Below are positions 23,602-33,565 of a DNA stretch of 64,000 nucleotides, piece after piece. The DNA is from Brachionus manjavacas. Lineage: Eukaryota > Rotifera > Eurotatoria > Ploima > Brachionidae. The notes below the pieces were generated by a model. The model was not told the origin of the DNA. It worked only from the letters and a program-made list of their open reading frames with translations, and ran no database searches. The translations under genes and the position numbers were made by a program. The stretch is taken from contig JAHQIY010000018.1 in NCBI GenBank assembly GCA_019054805.1, positions 930,001 to 994,000 of the forward strand, in the 5' to 3' direction. The number at the start of each line of letters is the position of its first letter. Within the stretch, counting starts at the first letter, position 1.

Positions 23602-24912
23602 TTATTCATCATCCTCATCTTCGTCATCATCATCTTCGTCATCATCATCTTCGTCATCCTCATCCTCATCATCTTCGTCATCCTCATCATCATCTTCATC
23701 CTCATCATCATCATCATCTTCATCCTCATCATCATCTTCATCCTCATCATCATCATCATCCTCATCATCATCTTCGTCTTCACCAGTTTCCATTTCATCG
23801 TCTTCATCCTCATCATCTTCATCTTCGTCTTCTTCTTCAACTTCTAATTTTCTTTTTCCATTTTTGTTCTCTTCCTGTTTCACTTTACCATTCATTTTGG
23901 TAGCAGGAGTTTCTTTCTTTTTTTCTTCTTCCTTTTTGACCAGTTGTTCGCCCTTGGTGTTTTTTAATTTTTTTGTTGCAGGTTCTTCAGTTTTGGCAAC
24001 AGCTTCCTGTTTCTTTTTGGGCTCTGGTTTTTTAAAAGAAAAATCTATTTTCAATCTTTTACCTTTAAATTCGGTTCCATTCAATGCCTCAAGTGCTTTT
24101 TTAGCCTCCTCTTCTGTGCTGTATGAAGCAAAAGCGAAACCAAGATTCAATTTACTATCTTTTTTGGTAGCCAGGGAAAAAGATTTGCAAGTTTTAAATA
24201 CTTTATTTAGATCCTCTTTAGTAGCGGTTTTATCAATACCTCCGATATGAAGCCTTGTAAAATCTTTTTCCTTTTCTTTATTCTTGGCTGGTGTTTCTTG
24301 TTTTACATAAGAACTTTTTTGACCAACAAAATCAACAAAGATTTTACTACCGCGTATTTTTTTATTTTGTAATTCTTTATGATTTTTATTAGCGATATCT
24401 TCACTTTTAAATTCAACATAGGCAAATGGTGGTTGTTTTTTCTTTAGGGCTTTAATTCTAACTTGTTGAATATCAGCCGACAAAGACTTGATTTCTTCTT
24501 CAGTCACATCTTCTGGTAAAGATTTAAGGAATAAAGTACAATCGTCAGAAGCTTTAGGCCTATCTGGCGTGCTTTGTTTTTCACTTGGAACACTTTCTGG
24601 CTTTTTATTTTCAGTTTCTTTTACAATTCCATTTTTACCATTTTTTACTTTCTTTTTTTTATCAACTTTTGGCTGATCAACCTTCATTTCTTGCTTTGGC
24701 ACTGGTGTTTTCTTCTCCACCTTGATCTCTTGGACTTTTTTTTCAGCTTTTATTTTCACCTCCACTGGCTCGGCTGATTTTTCTACTTTCTTTTTTTCTT
24801 GTTGTTGTTTTTTCTTCATGTTCTCTTTTGGTTTGAATACCTCAGTCTTTTTGACTGCCCCAGATTGATTCTGTTGTTTTTTGGCTTTAACCTTTTCCGT
24901 TTTCATAATCAT
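23602..24912 (-). CDS. Nucleolin-like two-RRM protein, copy 2 (intronless)
   Basis: A single open frame of 436 residues with the same plan as copy 1: basic N-terminus, RRM1 (DDCTLFLKSLPEDVT), RRM2 (TRLHIGGIDKTATK with GFAFASY), Lys/Glu spacer and acidic tail. The N-terminal 70 residues match copy 1 almost exactly, apart from MIMKTEK instead of MIKKPEK and one fewer KVEKKTPV unit. RRM2 has clearly diverged from copies 1 and 3, while the spacer and the start of the tail are again nearly identical in all three. The patchwork suggests gene conversion. Sequence upstream of the ATG (to about 25065) also resembles that of copy 3. Confidence 0.8.
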   Translation of the reverse strand: MIMKTEKVKAKKQQNQSGAVKKTEVFKPKENMKKKQQQEKKKVEKSAEPVEVKIKAEKKVQEIKVEKKTPVPKQEMKVDQPKVDKKKKVKNGKNGIVKETENKKPESVPSEKQSTPDRPKASDDCTLFLKSLPEDVTEEEIKSLSADIQQVRIKALKKKQPPFAYVEFKSEDIANKNHKELQNKKIRGSKIFVDFVGQKSSYVKQETPAKNKEKEKDFTRLHIGGIDKTATKEDLNKVFKTCKSFSLATKKDSKLNLGFAFASYSTEEEAKKALEALNGTEFKGKRLKIDFSFKKPEPKKKQEAVAKTEEPATKKLKNTKGEQLVKKEEEKKKETPATKMNGKVKQEENKNGKRKLEVEEEDEDEDDEDEDDEMETGEDEDDDEDDDDDEDEDDDEDEDDDDDEDEDDDEDDEDDEDEDDEDDDDEDDDDEDEDDE

Positions 24913-26780
24913 TTTTATCTAGTTTATAGAAATGTAATTATTTTTTTTTTTAAATTAAACTCATGCTTACAATTTTTGAAATTCAATTTTTAAAAGATTT
25001 TTCTATAAACGTGCATTTAAAAAAAATAATTTTAAATCAAGATTCAAATTAAATTGTCTTCGAAACATACATAGACAATGAAAAAAGAACCCAATGGATA
25101 TTATAGGTTCTTTTTTATAAAGGAATTTTTTTGTTATTTTTTGTTCTTTTTGGTTCTTTACTTAAGATCATCAGTTCTTTTTCCCTTATTTTAAAAAGAA
25201 CCTTTATAAATCTTTTAGGTTCTTTTTAGTACTTTTTTGTTTCTTTTTGGATTCTTTTTAGGTTCTTTTTTGTTTTTATTGTTTTTTTTTGAAGTTCTTT
25301 TAGGTTTTTTTTTGGTTAGTTTTGGTTTTGGCGGATTGCGGGGAAGGTAAACGGGGTCCGGGGCGGTTCTCTGGTTTAGGGCTACGGTTAATAAGACGAT
25401 AAGGTAAGTCCTAGATTTCAATTGAGATTTTCAAAAAGAACCAAAAAGAACCTGAAAGAACCATAAAGGTTCTTTTAAAAAAATGGAAAAAGAACCGATG
25501 ATCTTAAGTAAAAAAAGTACAAAGAACCAAAAAAACCTAAAAAGAACCTAAAAAGAACCATAAAGTTTCTTTGAAAAAAAAAGGAAAAAGAACCGAAGAT
25601 CTTAAGTAAAGAAATTATAAAAAACCAAAAAGAACCTAAAAGAACCTCACAAGAACCAAAACGAACCTGAAAAAATCTGAAAGAATCAGAAATATTCATT
25701 TATAAAAATTTAAAAAGAACTCTATTTTTTTATTCGAATTGATTTATACTGAATTTTTGTTCTTTTTTTTAAGAGCACCTTAAAGAACCAACAAGTTCTT
25801 TGACTATGGGTCCTTCGAAAATTTAAATGCTTTATTATTTTTCAAAATTCTATTTTCAATTAATTTTTTTACATTTTTTCTTCAATTTTTAATAATATCA
25901 ATTTCATTTTTATAGATTTTCTAGAAAAATTTAAAATTTACTAGAAGATTTTTTTTTAAACAATTTAAGCTTTATTTTTAAATTTTTAATCACATTTTAA
26001 TTAATTCATTTTGAATAAATGAAGCATTGATCTCTATTTATCGGTAATACAAGAAAAACGAAAAATAAACTATTTTTTAATCAAAAATTCAAAAATAATA
26101 AAAATTGACCAAATTAATTTGAACAGGTTCATTTTTTTATAGCTTATATTAAATTTTTATTGATTGATAAAAATAAAGTTAAATAAATCCTAAAATTATG
26201 CTGTTAAAATTCATTCATTTAAATATTAAAATTTTTTATACAAATTTATAATATTAATATTAAAATAGTGTTCCTCAGAATTAATACCAAATAATGTTTC
26301 AAGAGCCTAAAGAAGCCAGGTCAATTTCTAACAAAAGATGCAGAATAAATGGTAAAATCTAAGCTTTTATTTTCTTTTCATTATTTTAATTGAGCTAAAA
26401 AATAACTTTTACAAAAGAAATTAGTATTTCAAAAAGTGATTTTGATCGAAAATATTTTTTAAAAATTGTCAATATTACGCTAAAAAAATTATCTTATTTT
26501 CAAAATTGTTATTATTCTTCTTTATTTCAAGGCATGAAATCAATTCTCCATTAACCGAAACTTTTTTAAATAAATGATTATCTGCAAGCATTCTGAATTC
26601 ACATTTAATTACAAATAAATCTATTTTGCAAATTTCGCAAAAATTGGTTCAAAATATTAACTTTTAAGGAAATTTTTCAAGAAGAATATTTTTTTTAATC
26701 TTTTAAAAAAAAACATTTAAAAACAATCTAAATTTTAAATTTTTTTTATTAAATTTAATTAGAAAATAGACTAAAAAGAT
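24913..26780. other. Intergenic between nucleolin-like copies 2 and 3, with a foldback element
   Basis: About 1.9 kb. The left 150 bp are the 5' flank of copy 2. From 25069 to 25808 lies a foldback element (separate entry). The remainder is A+T-rich with nothing recognisable. Confidence 0.5.
25069..25808. mobile_element. Foldback element with GGTTCTTTTT repeats and a G+C-rich core
   Basis: The left arm is built of GGTTCTTTTT repeats and the right arm of AAAAAGAACC repeats, so the whole segment can fold on itself. A marker block, ACTTAAGATCATC near 25161, returns inverted near 25498 and again near 25595, so the right arm contains a tandem duplication of about 95 bp. The centre (25352-25386) is G+C-rich with GGGGTCCGGGGC and CTGGTTTAGG. 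The same two core motifs and a similar ATAGACAATGA end occur in the element interrupted by the LTR retrotransposon at 48.5-54.5 kb. Open frames here (e.g. 25215-25421) are products of the repeats, not genes. Confidence 0.65.
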
Positions 26781-27977
26781 TTATTCATTATCTTCATCAT
26801 CATCTTCGTCATCATCATCTTCATCTTCATCATCCTCATCATCATCCTCATCATCATCCTCATCATCATCTTCGTCTTCACCAGTTTCCATTTCATCGTC
26901 TTCATCCTCATCATCTTCATCTTCGTCCTCTTCTTCAACTTCTAATTTTCTTTTTCCATTTTTGTTCTCTTCCTGTTTCACTTTACCATTCATTTTGGTA
27001 GCAGGAGTTTCTTTCTTTTTTTCTTCTTCCTTTTTGACCAGTTGTTCGCCCTTGGTGTTTTTTAATTTTTTTGTTGCAGGTTCTTCAGTTTTGGCAACAG
27101 CTTCCTGTTTCTTTTTGGGCTCTGGTTTTTTAAAAGAAAAATCAACAACAAGTTTTTTTCCATTCAACTCTTTTCCATTAGACGCCTCGAGAGCTTTTTT
27201 CGCCTCTTGTTCATTGGCAAAACTTGCAAAAGCAAAGCCAAAGTTCAACTTGGTATCCTTTCTAATGGGTAGATTAAATTCAGTGCAGTTTTTGAAAAAC
27301 TTCTTCAAATCTGATTCAGTGCAGGTCTTTTCGAATCCACTTACATGAAGTTTTTTCATATCTTTTTCTTTAGGCTGTTCTATTTTTACTTTTTCCTGCT
27401 TAACCTGAGAAGTTTTTTTGCCACTAAAATCTACATAGTTTTCGAATTTTTCAATTCGTATTTTTTGATCTCTGATTATTTTATGCTGCAATTCTACGTA
27501 ATTTTTATTCGCAATTTCTTCTGTTTTAAATTCTACATGAGCAAAAGTGAATTGTTGTCTGGCTTTATTATTTTTTTTGTTGATGTTCTGTTTGGAACGT
27601 TTAATTTTTACCTGTTGAATATTATCTGATAAAGATTTGATTTCGTCTTCAGTCACATCGTCTGGCAACGATTTCAGAAAGAGAGTACATGCGTTGGAAT
27701 GTTTTTGTCTGTTTTGCGTGGTTTGTTCTTCTTCACTGGGAGCACTTTCTGGCTTTTTACTTTCAGTTTCTTTTACATTTCCATTTTTACCATTTTTTAC
27801 TTTCTTTTTTATTTCAGCTTGATTTTTCTTTTCCACTGGTTCAGATTTTTTTTCTATTTTACTTTGTTGTTTTTTTTTCTTCATATTTTCTTTTTGTTTA
27901 AACACCTCAGTTTTTTTGGCAGGATCTGTTTGATTCTGTTGTTTTTTGCCCTTGAATTTTTCTATTTTCTTAATCAT
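26781..27977 (-). CDS. Nucleolin-like two-RRM protein, copy 3 (intronless)
   Basis: A single open frame of 398 residues. Its N-terminus is shorter and has diverged (MIKKIEKFKGKKQQ) and lacks the KVEKKTPV repeats. RRM1 (NACTLFLKSLPDDVT, FTFAHVEF) is closest to copy 1 but carries an extra KIRIEKFEN segment. RRM2 (KKLHVSGFEKTCTE, GFAFASF) is identical to copy 1 by eye, as is the spacer. The acidic tail is the shortest of the three. Same inferred nucleolar RNA-binding role. Confidence 0.8.
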   Translation of the reverse strand: MIKKIEKFKGKKQQNQTDPAKKTEVFKQKENMKKKKQQSKIEKKSEPVEKKNQAEIKKKVKNGKNGNVKETESKKPESAPSEEEQTTQNRQKHSNACTLFLKSLPDDVTEDEIKSLSDNIQQVKIKRSKQNINKKNNKARQQFTFAHVEFKTEEIANKNYVELQHKIIRDQKIRIEKFENYVDFSGKKTSQVKQEKVKIEQPKEKDMKKLHVSGFEKTCTESDLKKFFKNCTEFNLPIRKDTKLNFGFAFASFANEQEAKKALEASNGKELNGKKLVVDFSFKKPEPKKKQEAVAKTEEPATKKLKNTKGEQLVKKEEEKKKETPATKMNGKVKQEENKNGKRKLEVEEEDEDEDDEDEDDEMETGEDEDDDEDDDEDDDEDDEDEDDDDEDDDEDNE

Positions 27978-29465
27978 TTTAACCTTTTTTTTTTTAATTT
28001 AATTTTAAAATTAAACTCATGTTTTCAATTTGTTTTTATTTATAAATTTTTCTATACATATGCTTTTTTAAAGAAATAATTAAAAATCGAGGTTGATTTT
28101 AAATTGTCCTCGAAAATATAGTTACTTTTATTATTTTTTCATCTTTAATTAGATTTTTTTAATTTTGTTTATCATTTATTAGATTTAAAGAAAATCAGAA
28201 AATTTAAAAAATTATTAAAGGTAAAATCCTTTTGTATTTTTGATAATTAAATTTAAAAAAATTAAATTAATTAGTAGTTTAATTATTAATTTTGATTAAA
28301 GCTAATAGTTATCTAATCTACAAAATATTCGAATCCTTAAACCATGATTTAAAAAAAATTTATGTTTGTTATTAAAGATAAAATTTAATTTCTTTAAAAT
28401 TTTATTTTCACTTTCCGTTTATATTAGACAAGCATTTATACCACAATTTTTAACAACAAACTATCTTTAAAAATTAGAATTTTTTTGTTGAAATTTAAAA
28501 TTTTTGGAAAATAATTTCAAAATTTACAACTAACAAGTAAATTATTTAAAAAAAAAATATTGTGAGTTTAGGCTTTAAAAAGTTTAAGTCTAATACTGAA
28601 TCTATCCCTTAAAACCTTTAATTGCTCCCTTTAGACTGGCATTTGTTAAAGGAACTGCTCCTTTTGGACCTTCATTTTTATGAGGAACTGCCTCTTTTCG
28701 ACCTTAAATTGTTTTATTTGAAACAGCATTTAATGATGGAATAGTTCCCTTTAAGCCTCTCTATATATTCAGTTAATTTAAATGAAAAAAAATATTATTT
28801 TTTTAAAAAAATGATTCACAATTTATTTTATTTAAAAATTGAACATTGATAAATTAAAGTTATATTTATTTTCAAAGTCAATATATATATTATACAATTT
28901 TTATTATTTATAGAAAATTTCAACATTGATCCATTAATCACTAAATTATTAATGAGATGTATTTAATAATAATAATAATTAGATACAGCAATCAGGCTTG
29001 CGGAGACGACTTACTTAGAAAGCCGTTTATGTTAGCTGCTTTACAGGAGTTATAGGAAAAAGGTTGGTGTATGGGGTTAGTCTTGGGTACTTGGAATGGA
29101 GGTGGCCTGGTGGTCGCTAATTTAATTAAAAAGAAAAACAGAAATAAATGATTTGATCTCAAATTTCATTTTATAAAGTATTATTATAATAAGTAAAAAT
29201 GTTTGTATAAAATGGAATTTTTTTTTGGTTGGGCGACTTTCTCCTTTTTTAAAGTTTCTTGAGTCACTTTTTTTAAGAGGCTTAAAAATTTTTTTAAATT
29301 TGAAATTAAAATTTTCGGGAAATATTTTTGATTCAATCAAGAAACCAGCAATTTATTTAAAAACGATATTGTCAGTTTTGGGTATTCAAAAGGTTTAAAT
29401 TAAAATAAACAAGATAAAATTTATTTTTTTTGAATTTTCAAATTATTACTACAAATTAGTTGATT
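27978..29465. other. Intergenic between nucleolin-like copy 3 and NFS1
   Basis: About 1.5 kb. 27978-28130 resembles the 5' flank of copy 2. Near 28630-28760 there are loose direct repeats of GGAACTGCTCC-like units. 28986-29114 is a G+C-rich island with an open minus-strand frame (separate entry). The rest is A+T-rich and unassigned. Confidence 0.5.
28986..29114 (-). other. G+C-rich island, possible orphan terminal coding exon
   Basis: About 130 bp of roughly balanced base composition in very A+T-rich DNA. On the minus strand it starts right after an acceptor-like TTAAATTAG and reads open for about 42 codons (ATTRPPPFQVPKTNPIHQP..., ending SSPQA and TGA), with ATTAAA downstream as a possible polyadenylation signal. 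I cannot link it to an upstream exon, and it matches no family I recognise. It could instead be a piece of a mobile element. Confidence 0.35.
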
Positions 29466-30937
29466 TTAATGTTGGCTCCATTTAATAGACTTCAAATCAA
29501 TACCTTCTTGTACCATCTCCCACAAAGGACTAATATCTCTTAGCGCCTTTACATGTTTGATTGTTTGTTCGGCAGTGTAGTCGATTTCTTGCTCTGTGGT
29601 GAATCTACCGATGCCGAAGCGAATAGACGAATGGGCCAATTCGTCATCGGCACCGATTGCCCTCAGCACATAACTTGGCTCCAACGAAGCCGAAGTACAC
29701 GCACTGCCTGATGATAGAGCTATGTTCTTACACGCCATTAACAGACTTTCGCCTTCTACATAAGCAAACGAAATATTCACGCAACCTGGATAACGATGAT
29801 CAGGATCACCATTAACCACCACATGGGTCAATTCACTGGTTATTCTATCTATCAATCGCTTGGATAGCTTTTTAATTTTTTCATCATCATACTTTAATAG
29901 AATTAAATTTATTAATAAATTTTTTTTTTAATTTTTAAATTTTTACTTGCATTTCTTCGCGACTTATTTGGCAAGCAGTGCCCAAACCGACGACCAGTGG
30001 TGTCGGTACGGTTCCACTTCGCATGCCTCTCTCTTGACCACCTCCGCTCTGAATTGCTTCGAGCCTTACTCTCGGCTTGCGCCTTACATACAAAGCACCA
30101 ACTCCTTTCGGACCATAAAGCTTGTGACCACTGATTGACATTAAATCGATTTTGGATTTTTGTACATCAACTGGCAACTTACCAACTGCCTGAGCAGCAT
30201 CAGTGTGAAAGAATACTTTTTTAGAGCGACAAATGCGACCAATTTCGTCAACTTGTTGCAGTACGCCAATTTCATTGTTGACAGCCATTATGGAGACCAG
30301 AGAAGTGTCAGATTGAATGGATTTTTCCAGCTGTTCCAAATCAACCAAGCCGTTTTGTTTGACAGGCAAATAAGTGACCTTAAAGCCTTCCATTTCCAAG
30401 GCTCTGCAAGAATCAAGCACACATTTGTGTTCAATTTGAGTGGTGATTACATGCTTCTTTGAATCTTTGTAGAATCTGGCTACTCCTTTGACTGCTATGT
30501 TGTTGGACTCAGTGGCACCGCTAGTGAATATAATTTCTTTAGGGTCTGCATTGATCAGTTTGGCTACTTCCTGAAAAAAAAATTAGAAAAAAATTTTTCA
30601 TTAAATTTTATTAATGTTAAATAAGTTTTTTGAATTTTACCTCTCGGGCCTGTTCGACAGCTTTTTCGGTTTCCCAGCCATATGCATGGGTTCTAGAGTG
30701 CGGGTTGCCGTACATGTTGGTCATGTATGGCAGCATTGCGTCGAGGACGCGCGGGTCTGTCGGCGATGTAGCCTGTACATCCAGATAAAGTGGGCGCTGT
30801 TTAAGCTCTTTCAATTGGGAGAACTTGTCCGGATTTTGGATTTTTGCTTCACTGGATGCATTTCGTGATAAGGCCAAAATTCGCATGTAACTTGGTCGTG
30901 GTACGACAAAAATTCTGTTCAGTTGTTTGCTCAACAT
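29466..30937 (-). CDS. NFS1: Mitochondrial cysteine desulfurase, three exons
   Basis: Exons 30937-30641, 30570-29947 and 29891-29466 join in phase to 448 residues, the usual length for NFS1. This PLP enzyme takes sulfur from cysteine for iron-sulfur cluster assembly with ISCU, ISD11/LYRM4 and frataxin in the mitochondrial matrix, and supplies sulfur for tRNA thiolation. Seen in the sequence: a basic, Ser/Arg-containing N-terminus suited to mitochondrial import; [35 protein letters not shown]; the PLP lysine in [11 protein letters not shown] (about K249); the RSGTVPTP segment; and the mobile catalytic cysteine in [19 protein letters not shown] (about C372). The C-terminus ends in the conserved SPLWEM...IKW region. 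The two introns are 70 and 55 bp. The gene appears intact. Confidence 0.95.
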
Positions 30938-33565
30938 TTTTCTTTGATTTTTATCGAGAGAAATGTTACATAGGAATTATCCTAGTTCAAAAATTGCTTT
31001 TATTTTGAATTTTAGAACGTTAATTGCACATGCAGTTACATGAATTTAAAAAATTTTGATTATCTAATTTAAAATTTATGACAAAATAAAAGCATCAAAA
31101 CAACCAGCTATGAATTTTTTTGAGATTTTAAAATTTATATTTTAAAAATTTTGTTACATACAATGTTTTCACATCAGATAATTTTTATTTATTAAAAAAA
31201 ATATTATTAAAATTTGAACAGAATGATACAATGATTAATCTTTTATGTATTAATATTTTTTTTTAATTTTCAACATCGCTCCATTTAATAAATAATTAAA
31301 AAAATTGTGATATTTTTTTGAAAAATTTATTTATACAAAAAAAAATAAAAAATAAACTAAATTTAAAAAAAATTAAAATAAAAAAATTGAAGTAAAAGGG
31401 TACATATTTTTCCATATAATTTTTTGAAGTTTTTCCCTATTTTTCTATCTTGTTCTTTGTTTACCTCCTTACTATCTATTTTTTGGTAGAATCAGAGGGT
31501 CTTGTCTGTTATGTGACCAGTGACTTTATGTCGCTTTTATGACCAGATTTTTTTTTCACTGGTCACCTATTAACTGGTCATCTAATATGTGACCAGGGAA
31601 AATTTTTTTTTAATTATTTGATTTCAAAAAAAATAAATAAAAAGTACTATTTATGTATCTTGGAGATGTGTTGCTTTACACCACACTCATTTTTTGTTAA
31701 TTTACCGTACTCTAGACAAGCTATTGAGTTTGCTACCAAAATGTTCAAAAATAAGAAGTAAATTTTATTGTATGAAGTATTTGTGTCTGATGATAAAAAT
31801 TCAAAATATTAACTCTAATATTTGGAAAAGTATTTGAATAAAAAAGTCCGGTGAAAGAACTGAAGAGTGGTGTTCAAGAAATGACGTAGTATTAAAAACA
31901 TGTTTTTAAGGTAAAAAAATTCGGTGTTAGGGGTCTAAAGACACCAGAACTTAAGCAAAGTAGTATGACTTCTGAAAGGTATATCTTACAAATAACTCCA
32001 ACAACCGGCATAAATTCTAAAAGAGCACAAAATTTTACGTCATAATCTGAAGTCTTTTTAAAATAAAATTTTTTTTTGGACTGGAATTTCGCAAAAAAGT
32101 TGAAATTAAGCTTTTTTTTAGTTATTTTGTATTTAGTCCTAGAATTACGTCACAACCCCAAATAAAATATATATATTCTGAAACTATTAAATTTTCTAAA
32201 CAAATTCTAGATTTTACTTTCTTTACTTTTGGAAAATTGAATTAGTCTAAAAAAATTGCCCAAAAACAGTGATTTTTCAAAATTTCCAAAAAAAAAAAAA
32301 TTTTATTCAATTTTTAAAATTTAAAAGTCTCAGTTAAGTCTATTTTAGCTAAAGAATATCATTTCTATGTTATTTCAATATAAATTTTAAAAAGTTTATT
32401 CAGTAAATTTAAACAGTGTTGATTAAAAGAATTAACTGATAAACAGGTTCTAGCCTTGGTGTGAGAATAGTATGAAACCAAGTTAAAAATGGTCACTTCA
32501 TTATATGCAGTTGGATCAATACGAAGTTCGAACAGTTGATTCCAAATAAAATGAAGTTCTCTAGTGAAAATGTGAATCCTTGTTTAATATGTACCTTCTA
32601 TTTAAAAAAAATATTTTAAATTATTCTAAATAATTTTTTATCTTCTTATTTATTATTTTTGGTGCTGATATTTTTCCCGCCTCCATTTGATTTATGAACC
32701 CTTAGTTAAACTTGAAAAAACTCCTTATTTACTGTAGTGAGTATTTGGTTAATTCTCTTTAATAAACATTTCAGAGTTGGTCAAAAGTCAAACTTTAAAG
32801 TCAGAATCGTTAAAATTCAAAGTCAAAGTCGACTTTGACTTTTGATAGAAAAAATTAAAAGACTTAGTTAGAATAATCAAAAAGTGAAATTAATTTTAGT
32901 AAAATTAGTAAATAATAACTAAATTTTTTAGATGATGAAAAAAGAACTAGCGTGCCATTATTTTTTGCTACAGTAAAAAATGAGTTAATGAGACACTTAA
33001 AAATCAAAATTTCAGAATTTTTAAAAAAATTATTTTATCTTAAATTGAAGAAACTTTATTAGTTATTTTAAGAATTTTTAGCTTTCTTAATAAAATAAAG
33101 ATGAGCTAGTCGATTTATCTTGAAATTAGTAAATAGTTTGCTTTTTTATATTTTTGAAATTGAAAACTTAGTTATTTGAATTAAAAACAAAAAAATTTAG
33201 ATTCAATTGAGATCAAAGACCACGAAATAACCCTATGAAAGCAGGTAAAAAATTCTAAAAATTGATCTTATTTTTTTCATTTCAAATAATCAAAAATATT
33301 GTTAAATTAAAATTTCATAAAAAAAATTGATCAAAAATCGACTTAACAATAGACTTTAATTTTGTAAAAATTGTGCTTTTTTAATTTTAATTTAGAAAAA
33401 AAACAGCGTTGATTTTGACAAAACCAATGATGATTTTTAAAGAGCTCCTCCGACGCTTTAATTAACATCATCGCATAAATCATTTTCAAATTTTACATTA
33501 GTTTAAAAAATAATCACTCAAATCTTATAAAACAGGCTTATTGTATAACATTTTTTTCTTTAGAA
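30938..33565. other. Intergenic region between divergent NFS1 and the CUB/MAM/EGF gene
   Basis: About 2.6 kb without a supported gene. 31510-31605 contains several GGTCACATA/TATGTGACC-type inverted units like those of the element at 39.6-40.4 kb. Around 32775-32860 there is a cluster of AAAGTC/GACTTT units. The AG just before the ATG at 33566 resembles an acceptor, so a 5' untranslated exon may lie here. Confidence 0.45.

Noticed and set aside
23571-23840. Met/Lys-rich minus frames overlapping the acidic tails (also 20732-21025)
   Set aside because: They are alternative frames of the GAT/GAA repeats (read ATG/AAG), not proteins.
25215-25699. Minus-strand frames in the foldback at 25.1-25.8 kb
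   Set aside because: They are made of repeat-coded KKNPKR and FF-rich stretches that follow the GGTTCTTTTT repeats, with no gene-like features.
29122-29340. A 72-codon minus-strand frame after NFS1
   Set aside because: Lys/Phe-rich composition follows the A+T background; it has no splice signals or motif that tie it to NFS1 or to the island at 28986-29114.
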